A stretch of DNA of 60,062 nucleotides, taken from Eubacterium sp. (lineage in GTDB: Bacteria; Bacillota; Clostridia; Lachnospirales; Lachnospiraceae). The notes under the pieces are model-generated. The model was not told the DNA's origin. It searched no databases and saw only the letters and a program-made list of their open reading frames with translations. Numbering within the stretch: position 1 is the first letter of the stretch; each line of letters opens with the position of its first letter. This document shows, in pieces, positions 17,964-26,041 of this stretch. The translations under genes were made by a program, and so were the position numbers. Location: positions 1-60,062 of the forward strand of contig JAFUDC010000173.1 in assembly GCA_017459345.1 (NCBI GenBank), read 5' to 3'.

Positions 17964-19724
17964 CTATGCCCCAAGTCTTGTCCGGATAAATCCGGCAATC
18001 CTCTCAGAGGCCTTTCCATCTCTGATATCAAAGTTTTCTCTGCAGAAGCGGTCCACCTTCTCCTGGTCATAATCCCCTTCTTGTATGACAGTCAATAACT
18101 CCTCCTGACTTCTGACTATGCGGCCCGGAACAAAATGCTCATAACCGGAGTAGAAATCTCTGGTGGCAATATAATTCTCCAGATCATATGCGTAAAAGAG
18201 CATGGGGATATCAAGGAGAGATGCCTCGTATATGACAGAGGACTAATCCGTAATCAGCAGGTCTGTGATAAAAAGCAGGTCATTGATCTCTGATTTCCCG
18301 GAAAAGTTAAATATCCGGTTTTTATGCCTGTCCGCAATCTTATAAGTCAGTTTGACAAAGGGGTGGTGCTTTACAATAAGGACTGTATCCTCAGGCAGGC
18401 CGTCCATAAGAGCGTTTGGATCAAACCTCTTAGCTTCGTAATATGCCGACTGCTTGCCGTCCCCCCGGAATGTGGGAGCAAAGAGGATCACCTTCTTATT
18501 CTCCAGCTCAGGGTAATTCTGATACAAGTCTGCCTTCTTCTGTCTTCGAACTTCTTCATCAAAGAACATATCCGTCCTGGGAACCCCGTAAGGAAGAACC
18601 TTTTTCTCGGCCAGCCCGAAGCCTTCCGCATAGTACTTTGCGATGGATGAGGAAGATACAAAGCAGTAATCATATCCCCGATGGGTCAGGGTCAGCTGGT
18701 TGGGGCCTCCCCTCTTGCCGGTTCTGGAGAAACCGAAGGTTTTAAATGCCCCGCAGGCATGCCAGAGCTGCATCACATCCGTGTCGGGGGAGATTCCCAT
18801 ATATTCCAGGAAGAAAACAAAATCGTCCACCAGAATCACCCTTGCCCGGCCTGCCTTTACCGCCAGATCAAGCAGAGACCCCATGGAAGCGTGGCGTATT
18901 TCCTCCGGATGCAGCCAGAAGGATGTCCTGATGCCCGGATCATTTTTGATATAGTCATAGATATATTCAAAATTACCCGTAAGATCTCTTCTCCTGGTAG
19001 AAAGAAAGAGCAGACCCCTCTTCTTTCTGTGGAGGGCGCTGACCAGCTGGTAAGTGAGCATGAGGAAGTTGATTTTCATCCCGGCCACACCTTCCTTGTT
19101 CCTGCCAAACCCGAAATAACGCCAGCTCACATAGAATATGTACCTTTTAAGAAAGCTGCCGGGTACATTTCCCTCCACACGCTCCGTGTTGAGAAGAAGC
19201 ATGCCCAGAACATCAATACAGAACCAGGGGAGGAGCAGGATACCCAGCAGGGCAGTACCCACATGGAGCAGGATGGCCAGAATGGTCTGGATCAGGCCCA
19301 CCGGCTTCTGCCTGCGGGCATCAATTTCTTCGGGAAAATGTATAGAGTAATGATCCCCCTTGAAGCTAAGGACATTCTTTCTTCCGGCATCACATGCCTC
19401 GGAAAAAAGAGGAACCTTTTCATAGGTCACACCATCATACTCGATATCAATATGGCAGCTGCAATTCTTCCAGACACAGTTCCAGAATATGTTCTCCATG
19501 TAGAAGCTGCATGCTGCATAGGCTGTGGCGGTCTTTTCCTCTTTACCAGGTCCAAAGGAGTCTGCAGGGATGTTCATTCTACGGTCATCCTCTCCATTAT
19601 CAAATACTATTTCAATTCTGGGTGCCCTCTGTCCGACTCTGTAATGATCACACTCCACCTCCAGAGAGATGTTCAGATTATGGTCTGTTATGGAAATCTC
19701 CTTAATTACTGTCTTGATACTCAT
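17964..19724 (-). pseudogene. CDP-glycerol glycerophosphotransferase (TagF-like), interrupted by an in-frame TAG
   Basis: Enzymes of this family add glycerol-phosphate units from CDP-glycerol to a growing wall or capsule polymer at the inner membrane face. The N-terminal 493 residues (18246-19724) include a hydrophobic segment near residues 150-185, LWHACGAFKTFGFSR, and the nucleotide-binding ILFAPTFRGDG and VKHHPFVKL. Translation then meets TAG at 18243-18245, and the same frame continues with SSVIYEASLLDIPMLFYAYD to a second TAG at 17964. In the family this point normally reads DYSS, so TAG replaces the conserved tyrosine codon by one base. No frameshift is needed. Without readthrough the last ~93 residues of the catalytic domain are lost. 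It follows ridA by 56 bp. Confidence 0.8.
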
Positions 19725-19780
19725 GACTTCTTCCTCTTTGCACCGATATATTCAGGAACAATAATAACTGAATGACACAT

Positions 19781-20161
19781 TTATTCTTTAACCACAGCGA
19801 TAACTTCGATTTCCACCAGGCCGCCTTTGGGCAAAGCCCCCGCCTGGACACAGGACCTGGCCGGCAGTTCCCCGTTAAAGTACTGGGCATAAATCTCGTT
19901 CACTGCAGCAAAATCATTGATATCCGCAAGGAATATCACAGTCTTAACCACATGGTCAAGGTCGGAACCCGCTCCGAGAAGAACCGTCTTCAGGTTTTCT
20001 AGACTCTGTCTAGTCTGTGCTTCTATTCCTTCTGCAAGCTGTCCTGTCTCAGGGATCAATCCCAGCTGACCGGAAAGGAAAAGCATCTTATCTGCCCGGA
20101 CTGCGTGAACATAGGGGCCAACTGCTGCCGGTGCCCCTGCAACATTGATTGATTTTCTCAT
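19781..20161 (-). CDS. ridA: RidA family enamine/imine deaminase
   Basis: RidA hydrolyses reactive enamines and imines made by PLP enzymes, releasing ammonia and preventing damage. The 126-residue protein is the normal trimer-forming size. It has GPYVHAVRADKMLFLSGQLG near the N-terminus, the middle TRQSLENLKTVLLGAG, and the C-terminal PARSCVQAGALPKGGLVEIE, which contains the conserved catalytic arginine and glutamate region. It has a GGAGGAAGA site. Confidence 0.92.
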   Translation of the reverse strand: MRKSINVAGAPAAVGPYVHAVRADKMLFLSGQLGLIPETGQLAEGIEAQTRQSLENLKTVLLGAGSDLDHVVKTVIFLADINDFAAVNEIYAQYFNGELPARSCVQAGALPKGGLVEIEVIAVVKE

Positions 20162-20232
20162 GATTCTTCCTCCAAATTGAATATACGGCAGACTGCCTTC
20201 TTATTCATCATGCAATCATCATATATTAGAAT

Positions 20233-20261
20233 AAAAGGAAGCACATGAAATGCTTCCTTTT
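20233..20261 (-). terminator. Terminator after ppdK
   Basis: AAAAGGAAGCA (20233-20243) and TGCTTCCTTTT (20251-20261) form an 11-bp stem with a 7-nt loop, with a T-run on either strand. It lies about 140 bp beyond the ppdK stop. A second small hairpin (GAAGGCC/GGCCTTC, 20285-20300) lies between. Confidence 0.75.
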
Positions 20262-20400
20262 ATATCTATTCTGATTTTGATCAAGAAGGCCTTGGCCTTC
20301 CGGCAACAGAGTGTTTATCTCTGCTGCTATCTTATTATTTCTCAGCGATGGCTGCCTATACAGCTCTGCTTCAAGGCAATGCCTGATTCTTCAGATTCTC

Positions 20401-23028
20401 CTACTTTTCTGCGATGGCTGCCTGTGCTGCTGCCAGACGTGCAATCGGTACACGGAATGGTGAGCAGGATACATAGTCAAGTCCGATCTTATGACAGAAC
20501 TCTACGGATGACGGATCTCCGCCGTGCTCGCCGCAGATACCGCAGTGAAGCTCAGGACGAACCTTCTTGCCCTTCTCCACTGCCATCTCCATGAGCATAC
20601 CTACACCAGACTGGTCAAGCTTGGCAAATGGATCATTCTCGAAAATCTTGGCATCATAGTAAGCATCCAGGAACTTGCCGGCATCATCACGGGAGAAACC
20701 GAAGGTCATCTGGGTTAAGTCATTGGTACCGAAACAGAAGAACTCAGCTTCCTCAGCGATCTGGTCAGCCAGGAGGGCTGCTCTCGGGATCTCGATCATG
20801 GTACCAACCTCGTACTTGAGGCTGGAGCCTGCTGCTGCGATCTCAGCATCTGCTGTCTCAACAACGGTCTTCTTCACATACTTAAGCTCGGTCTTGTCTC
20901 CTACCAGCGGAATCATGATCTCAGGAACCAGATTCCAGTCCGGATGAGCATTCTGCACCTTGATGGCTGCGCGGATGATGGCTGTGGTCTGCATAACAGC
21001 GATCTCAGGATAGGTCACTGCAAGACGGCATCCACGATGACCCATCATGGGGTTGAACTCCTTAAGGCTCTCGATGATGGCCTTGATTGTCTCAACGGAC
21101 TTGCCCTGTGCCTTAGCCAGCTTTTCGATATCCTCTTCTTCCTGAGGAACGAACTCATGCAGAGGCGGATCTAAGAAACGGATGGTTACGGGATCCCCTT
21201 CCATAGCCTCAAAGAGCTGCTCGAAGTCACCCTGCTGATAGGGAAGGATCTTAGCCATGGCAGCTTCTCTCTCTTCCAGAGTCTCGGAGCAGATCATCTC
21301 ACGGAAGGCATCGATACGTCCCTCGCCGAAGAACATATGCTCTGTACGGCAAAGACCGATACCCTGGGCACCCAGCTCACGAGCCTTCTTGGCATCTGCC
21401 GGAGTATCCGCATTGGTGCGTACCTTCATGGTTCTGTATTCATCGGCCCAAGCCATGATGCGGCCGAATTCACCGGCGATCTGAGCATCAACGGTCGGGA
21501 TGGCGCCATCATAGATGCAGCCTGTGGAACCGTCGAAGGAAATCACATCACCTTCGTGATACTCTTTCCCGCCAAGTGTAAACTTCTTGTTTGCCTCGTC
21601 CATCACGATATCACCGCATCCGGATACACAGCAGGCACCCATACCACGGGCAACTACTGCAGCGTGGGATGTCATACCGCCGCGGACAGTCAGGATACCC
21701 TGGGAAGCCTTCATACCCTCGATATCCTCCGGGGATGTCTCAAGACGAACCAGAACAACCTTCTCACCGCGCTCTGCCCACTCTTTGGCATCGTCAGCAG
21801 TGAAGACGATCTTACCGCAGGCAGCACCTGGAGCAGCGCCGAGGGCCTTGCCAATCGGTTCGGCAGCCTTTAATGCGTTCTGATCAAAGGTGGGATGGAG
21901 GAGGGAGTCAAGGTTACGGGGATCGATCATGGCAACAGCCTCTTCCGGAGTTCTCATGCCCTCGTCAACCAGGTCGCAGGCGATCTTAAGAGCAGCCTGG
22001 GCAGTTCTCTTACCATTACGGGTCTGCAGCATGTACAGCTTACCATGCTCTACGGTAAACTCCATATCCTGCATATCGCGGTAATGGTTCTCCAGAGTAG
22101 CGCAAACTTCCTTGAACTGGGCAAATGCCTCCGGGAACTTCTCTTCCATCTCTGTGATGTGCATTGGTGTACGAACACCGGCAACTACATCCTCGCCCTG
22201 AGCGTTGGTTAAGAACTCACCGAATAAGCCGGTAGCACCTGTAGCCGGATCACGGGTAAATGCAACGCCTGTACCGCAGTCATCACCCATGTTACCAAAG
22301 GCCATGGACTGAACGTTAACAGCAGTACCCCAGGAATAAGGGATATCATTGTCACGACGGTAAACGTTGGCACGTGGGTTGTCCCAGGAACGGAACACAG
22401 CCTTGATGGCGCCCATCAGCTGCTCCTTGGGATCTGCCGGGAAGTCTTCCCCGATCTTGGCCTTATACTCGGCCTTGAACTGGTTAGCCAGCTCTTTAAG
22501 GTCATCAGCGGTAAGCTCAACGTCCTGCTGAACCCCTCTCTTCTCCTTCATCTGGTCGATGAGGACTTCGAAATATTTCTTTCCGACTTCCATAACAACG
22601 TCGGAATACATCTGGATAAATCTTCTGTAGCAGTCCCATGCCCAGCGGGGATTTCCGGACTGCTTGGCAATTGTATTAACAACATCTTCATTAAGACCAA
22701 GGTTTAAGATGGTATCCATCATACCGGGCATGGATGCGCGGGCACCGGAACGAACGGAAACCAGAAGAGGATTCTCCTTGTCACCGAACTTCTTGCCGGT
22801 GATTTCTTCCATCTTTACGATGTACTCGTTGATCTGGCCCTGGATCTCCTCGTTGATCTCCCTGCCATCCTCATAATACTGAGTACATGCCTCGGTTGTG
22901 ATCGTAAAACCCTGTGGTACCGGAAGACCGATGTTGGTCATCTCGGCAAGGTTGGCTCCCTTACCACCGAGCAGGTTCCTCATGTCTGCGTTACCCTCTG
23001 TAAAAAGGTATACCCATTTTCTAGCCAT
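20401..23028 (-). CDS. ppdK: Pyruvate, phosphate dikinase
   Basis: PPDK interconverts pyruvate + ATP + Pi and PEP + AMP + PPi. In many anaerobes it works in glycolysis or gluconeogenesis in place of, or beside, pyruvate kinase. The 875-residue protein has the N-terminal nucleotide-binding domain (GGKGANLAEM at about 21-30, SVRSGARASMPGMMDT at 91-106), the central phosphohistidine domain (RGGMTSHAAVVARGMG, His455, the same number as in the well-studied C. symbiosum enzyme) and the C-terminal PEP/pyruvate barrel (GLCRTEHMFF, FGTNDLTQMTFG, CGICGEHGGD). It is single, with its own 5' palindrome and 3' terminator. Confidence 0.97.
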   Translation of the reverse strand: MARKWVYLFTEGNADMRNLLGGKGANLAEMTNIGLPVPQGFTITTEACTQYYEDGREINEEIQGQINEYIVKMEEITGKKFGDKENPLLVSVRSGARASMPGMMDTILNLGLNEDVVNTIAKQSGNPRWAWDCYRRFIQMYSDVVMEVGKKYFEVLIDQMKEKRGVQQDVELTADDLKELANQFKAEYKAKIGEDFPADPKEQLMGAIKAVFRSWDNPRANVYRRDNDIPYSWGTAVNVQSMAFGNMGDDCGTGVAFTRDPATGATGLFGEFLTNAQGEDVVAGVRTPMHITEMEEKFPEAFAQFKEVCATLENHYRDMQDMEFTVEHGKLYMLQTRNGKRTAQAALKIACDLVDEGMRTPEEAVAMIDPRNLDSLLHPTFDQNALKAAEPIGKALGAAPGAACGKIVFTADDAKEWAERGEKVVLVRLETSPEDIEGMKASQGILTVRGGMTSHAAVVARGMGACCVSGCGDIVMDEANKKFTLGGKEYHEGDVISFDGSTGCIYDGAIPTVDAQIAGEFGRIMAWADEYRTMKVRTNADTPADAKKARELGAQGIGLCRTEHMFFGEGRIDAFREMICSETLEEREAAMAKILPYQQGDFEQLFEAMEGDPVTIRFLDPPLHEFVPQEEEDIEKLAKAQGKSVETIKAIIESLKEFNPMMGHRGCRLAVTYPEIAVMQTTAIIRAAIKVQNAHPDWNLVPEIMIPLVGDKTELKYVKKTVVETADAEIAAAGSSLKYEVGTMIEIPRAALLADQIAEEAEFFCFGTNDLTQMTFGFSRDDAGKFLDAYYDAKIFENDPFAKLDQSGVGMLMEMAVEKGKKVRPELHCGICGEHGGDPSSVEFCHKIGLDYVSCSPFRVPIARLAAAQAAIAEK

Positions 23029-23059
23029 TGGTGTTCCTCCTTTAAATTAAAAGCTGATC

Positions 23060-23091
23060 AATTGCAGCAACAGTCTGCCGCTGCAATTATA
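23060..23091 (-). promoter_or_regulatory. ppdK -10 box overlapping a 9-bp palindrome
   Basis: On the minus strand a perfect TATAAT (23086-23091 on plus coordinates) overlaps the edge of an inverted repeat made of AATTGCAGC (23060-23068) and GCTGCAATT (23080-23088), loop 11 nt. The -35 is weak (TTATAT at 17 bp). The palindrome begins at the transcription start, so it could be an operator or an mRNA hairpin. The ribosome binding site AGGAGG follows closely. Confidence 0.5.
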
Positions 23092-23277
23092 GTATTATTG
23101 GTAAGTACATATAATTGGACACACTATATGTAGTTAACAGAGTTATGATAACATAAAATAATCCGAATTACCATTAAATTATGAAAGAAAATAAATCTTT
23201 TTGACTTCTTTTTAACATAGCTGGTCTCTGCCTTCTTCACACGGGCTGCACATTGAATTCTCTGCAGCAGACAAATC

Positions 23278-24585
23278 TCATTGTTGAACATTTTCTGCCA
23301 GATCATGAATGTATTTTACATGATATTTTGACTGCATGATCACCTGATCTTTATATAACCCCTTATATCCGGAGAAGAGGTAGCTGATGGAGATGGCCAG
23401 GAGCAGATACTTTACTCCCGAAAAACCAAAGAGCTCAAATCCGATCAGCATGGAGGTGATGGGACAGTTGGTCACCCCGCAGAAAACAGCAATCATGCCC
23501 GCTGCCGCACAAAGGGAGGGGGAGATTCCCATAATGTGTCCGAACACACAGCCAAAGGTTGCCCCGGTGCAGAAGGCCGGAACAATCTCACCGCCTTTAT
23601 AGCCTGCTCCCAGGGTCAGGGCGGTAAAGGTCATCTTAAGCAGGAAGGCAAAGGTGGGCACCTCTCCTTCGATGGCCATGGCAATGAGACCGGTACCCGC
23701 TCCGTTATAATAGCCATTCCCCACGGCCAGGGTCAGCAGGATAACCAGGGCTCCGCCCAGTACAACCTTTAAGTAGGGATTCTTTGTGCATAGCCCGTAC
23801 AGGGACCCGGCAGTACGTAAAAAACGGCAGAAAAGGATGCTTAGCCAGGCACACAGGATTCCCAGCAGCAGGATCTTCAGAAGGGGAACCGGGGAGACAG
23901 GCGGGATATTAATCACCACAAAGGCCTCCGGGTTGATCCCCATATTAACTGCGAACTGATTGGCCACAATAGCCGCAAACACACAGGGAACCAGAGCTGA
24001 GTACTGCATGATTCCCACATTGACCATCTCCATGGGGAAAACAGCGGCAGCCAGAGGAGTCCCGAACACGGCGGAAAAGGCTGCGCTCATACCGCTCATG
24101 ACAAGTATCTTTCTGTTATATTTCTTCTGACGGAAGAGACGTCCGATGGTATTGCCCAGACTTCCTCCCATCTGCAGGGCCGCCCCCTCACGGCCTGCAG
24201 AGCCGCCGAAAAGATGAGTGATAATAGTTGCTATAAAGATAAGCGGTGCCATCAGGGCCGGCACATTACAGTAGTTCTCCTGTACCGCATGAAGGAGAAT
24301 ATTGGTTCCCTTATCCGTAACCGCCCCACAGGCCCGGTACAATCCAACGATGACCAATCCCCCTGCCGGCAGCAGATATAAAAGCCAGGGATGAGCCTCC
24401 CTGATTACCGTGACCATGCCAAGACACCAGGCAAAAAGGCTGCTGAAAGCCCCCACAGCCAGTCCGATGATTACTGATAAAATCATCCAGCGGATCCCCA
24501 CTCTGGAATGGGCCAGCACCAGCTTCATATCATCCCGGGTCATGAACTCCTGTTCCATGTACCATTTCTTCAGTTTCTCTATCAT
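23278..24585 (-). CDS. CLC-family anion channel/antiporter
   Basis: The 435-residue protein has about ten membrane segments and the CLC hallmarks GGSAGREGAALQMGGSLG (gating Glu133) and the ion-path segments GTPLAAAVFPMEM and GAGYKGGEIVPAF. The segment that is usually GSGIP reads GTNIL (residues 93-97), so the conserved chloride-coordinating serine is missing. Such departures occur in the fluoride/proton antiporter branch, but I see no fluoride riboswitch upstream, so the carried anion is open. The start has an AGGAG site 8 bases upstream. No C-terminal CBS or TrkA-type domain is present. Confidence 0.85.
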   Translation of the reverse strand: MIEKLKKWYMEQEFMTRDDMKLVLAHSRVGIRWMILSVIIGLAVGAFSSLFAWCLGMVTVIREAHPWLLYLLPAGGLVIVGLYRACGAVTDKGTNILLHAVQENYCNVPALMAPLIFIATIITHLFGGSAGREGAALQMGGSLGNTIGRLFRQKKYNRKILVMSGMSAAFSAVFGTPLAAAVFPMEMVNVGIMQYSALVPCVFAAIVANQFAVNMGINPEAFVVINIPPVSPVPLLKILLLGILCAWLSILFCRFLRTAGSLYGLCTKNPYLKVVLGGALVILLTLAVGNGYYNGAGTGLIAMAIEGEVPTFAFLLKMTFTALTLGAGYKGGEIVPAFCTGATFGCVFGHIMGISPSLCAAAGMIAVFCGVTNCPITSMLIGFELFGFSGVKYLLLAISISYLFSGYKGLYKDQVIMQSKYHVKYIHDLAENVQQ

Positions 24586-24623
24586 TTCATTTTCTCCTAG
24601 ATAAATGGCATAAACTTCAGACT

Positions 24624-24652
24624 ATTCTATCACACAAAAACCACCTATGCAA
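24624..24652 (-). promoter_or_regulatory. Promoter of the CLC gene
   Basis: On the minus strand TTGCAT (24647-24652) and TAGAAT (24624-24629) are 17 bp apart, about 35 bp ahead of the start codon. Confidence 0.65.
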
Positions 24653-24849
24653 ACTATCCGGACCCCAATCCATCTAAGGGAATATCGTGGCAGCAGCGCA
24701 TGATGTTTGAATGATTACATTTTCTCATTATTGATAATATATAATACAAATCATCTTCGAAAACTTGAGGTATTATATAGATGGAAGGTCAGGCCTTCTC
24801 AAATAGCTAATTGAACTTTAAGAAACTGAGATATAACGAGGTGAGAAAG

Positions 24850-25302
24850 ATGTTTGAATGTGCTTTTATTTATGTAGCTCCGGGATGTGATCCGGCAAAG
24901 CAGAGAGCTGAAATCCCTTCCTCAGAGATTAATCTGAATGTTGTGGGATGCTCTACATATGCTCAGGCCGTTGAGGTTGCCAAGGAACTGGTTGCCAAGG
25001 GATGTACCGCCCTTGAGCTGTGTGCCGGCTTCGGCAACAAGGGGATTGCCATGATCCAGGAAGCTGTCGGCCCGGATATCGCTGTCGGGGCAATCAAGTT
25101 TGACTTCCATCCGGCATTTGGCTTCAAGAGCGGAGATGCCATGTTTGACAAGAAGCCTCTTCCTCCTTGCGGAGTAGAAGGTGCCAGCTGTGACACCTGT
25201 CCCAAGCATGACTTCTGTCCGACCAGAAAGGCTGCCATGGGAGAGTACATTCCCCCGGAAGTAGAGTATGATTTAAAGAACTGGATGAAGACGATCAAAT
25301 AA
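24850..25302 (+). CDS. DUF6506-like protein with a C-terminal cysteine cluster
   Basis: The start at 24850 (MFECAFIYVAPGCDPAK) has an AGGTGA site 6 bases upstream; 13 further residues upstream are not supported. The first ~100 residues match what I remember of DUF6506 (FIYVAPGCDPAKQR, VVGCSTYAQAVEVAKEL, ALELCAGFGNKGIAMI), a small cytosolic family of unknown function. The last ~50 residues form an extension with four cysteines (CGVEGASCDTCPKHDFCP) that could bind a metal or iron-sulfur cluster. It is 150 residues long and alone in its transcript. Promoter-like boxes lie near 24746 (TATAAT) but are not clear. Confidence 0.65.
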   Translation: MFECAFIYVAPGCDPAKQRAEIPSSEINLNVVGCSTYAQAVEVAKELVAKGCTALELCAGFGNKGIAMIQEAVGPDIAVGAIKFDFHPAFGFKSGDAMFDKKPLPPCGVEGASCDTCPKHDFCPTRKAAMGEYIPPEVEYDLKNWMKTIK

Positions 25303-25331
25303 TTACATAGATCAATTACAGACGGAACAAC

Positions 25332-25381
25332 AGACCGGCCATGGCGTGGGGGTGAATCCCCAACATGGCTGGTCTTTTTTG
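25332..25381 (+). terminator. Terminator after the DUF6506-like gene
   Basis: AGACCGGCCATG (25332-25343) pairs with CATGGCTGGTCT (25364-25375), with an inner TGGGG/CCCCA stem, followed by TTTTTT. It ends the gene and separates it from the T-box promoter. Confidence 0.85.
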
Positions 25382-25397
25382 TTTTGTGATATTTTTG

Positions 25398-25426
25398 TTG
25401 ACACCTAAATTAATTCATGTTAAATT
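25398..25426 (+). promoter_or_regulatory. Promoter of the leuA T-box leader
   Basis: A perfect -35 TTGACA (25398-25403) and TAAATT (25421-25426) are 17 bp apart, with transcription expected near 25433, just at the start of the T-box. Confidence 0.75.
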
Positions 25427-25432
25427 ATTCAG

Positions 25433-25862
25433 GAAATGCTTTGACGGGGAATAGTAGGATCATGAAGATATACAGAGAGCTGCCGGCTGGTGTGAGGCAG
25501 TTATGGACATGATGTGAACTCGCCCCTGAGCAGCGTGCTGAACCGCAGACAGCAGCCATATAGTTTCCTGGCAGGTTTATATTTTATCGTATATTTTTAT
25601 CCAGGGCAGCATACTATTACTGGCAGGGATCTGCAGTAGGCATTGACGGAGCCTGACCGTTACAGCAGGAGGATATACAGCAGGGCATGACTATGATTCA
25701 GAGAACCGGGGCCTTATAATACCAGATTTGCCTGTCTTCATCTGATGATATGTTTGGTCATATATTATCTGCTCGTATCTGGTTTGAGTGCATACACTTT
25801 GTATGAATAAGAGTGGTACCACGTGAGTTATCTCCGTCTCTTTGCTGAGGCGGAGTTTTTTT
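25433..25862 (+). promoter_or_regulatory. Leucine T-box riboswitch with terminator
   Basis: All main T-box parts are visible. The stem I specifier loop has its loop-E strands AGTA (25453-25456) and GAA (25516-25518), then the specifier codon CTC (25519-25521, Leu) and a purine. The distal stem I has AGAGAGC and GGTGTGA, and an ATCATG/CATGAT helix joins them. The T-box sequence GAGTGGTACCACG (25811-25823) gives TGGT to pair with an ACCA tRNA end. The terminator stem CTCCGTCTC/GAGGCGGAG (25832-25855) is followed by seven Ts. Uncharged tRNA-Leu should stabilise the antiterminator and switch on leuA, which fits its product. Confidence 0.9.
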
Positions 25863-25939
25863 GTTCATGTGGTGAAAGCGGCTTCAGACCATAAAGTTAT
25901 GTTCAGGATTTAATCAGACTAAAAGCTATCATTTTTTTA

Positions 25940-26004
25940 GGAACCTGATTTTGTCGAGGCAGCTCCGCAGAGCGGTACAAAATCACGCATCCAACAACAT
26001 TAGT
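25940..26004 (+). repeat. Dispersed palindromic repeat, family A, copy 1
   Basis: A 65-bp element begins GGAACC and has arms GATTTTGTC (25947-25955) and ACAAAATC (25977-25984), then ends GCATCCAACAACATTAGT. A very similar element in opposite orientation lies at 32330-32395. This copy lies between the T-box terminator and the leuA ribosome binding site, so it is part of the leuA mRNA. Confidence 0.7.
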
Positions 26005-26041
26005 CAGAATATTACATTTGTTATAAGAGGAGGAATATAAA

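Noticed and set aside
18243..18245. Genome-wide recoding of TAG as an amino acid
   Set aside because: The same gene ends in TAG at 17964, and the esterase-like gene ends in TAG at 56701, so TAG works as a stop here.
18681..19775. 364-residue plus-strand open frame opposite the glycerophosphotransferase gene
   Set aside because: Its sequence is the mirror of a recognised coding frame and shows no domain.
24586..24810. Fluoride riboswitch before the CLC gene
   Set aside because: None of the conserved crcB-motif segments could be found on the minus strand upstream of the gene.
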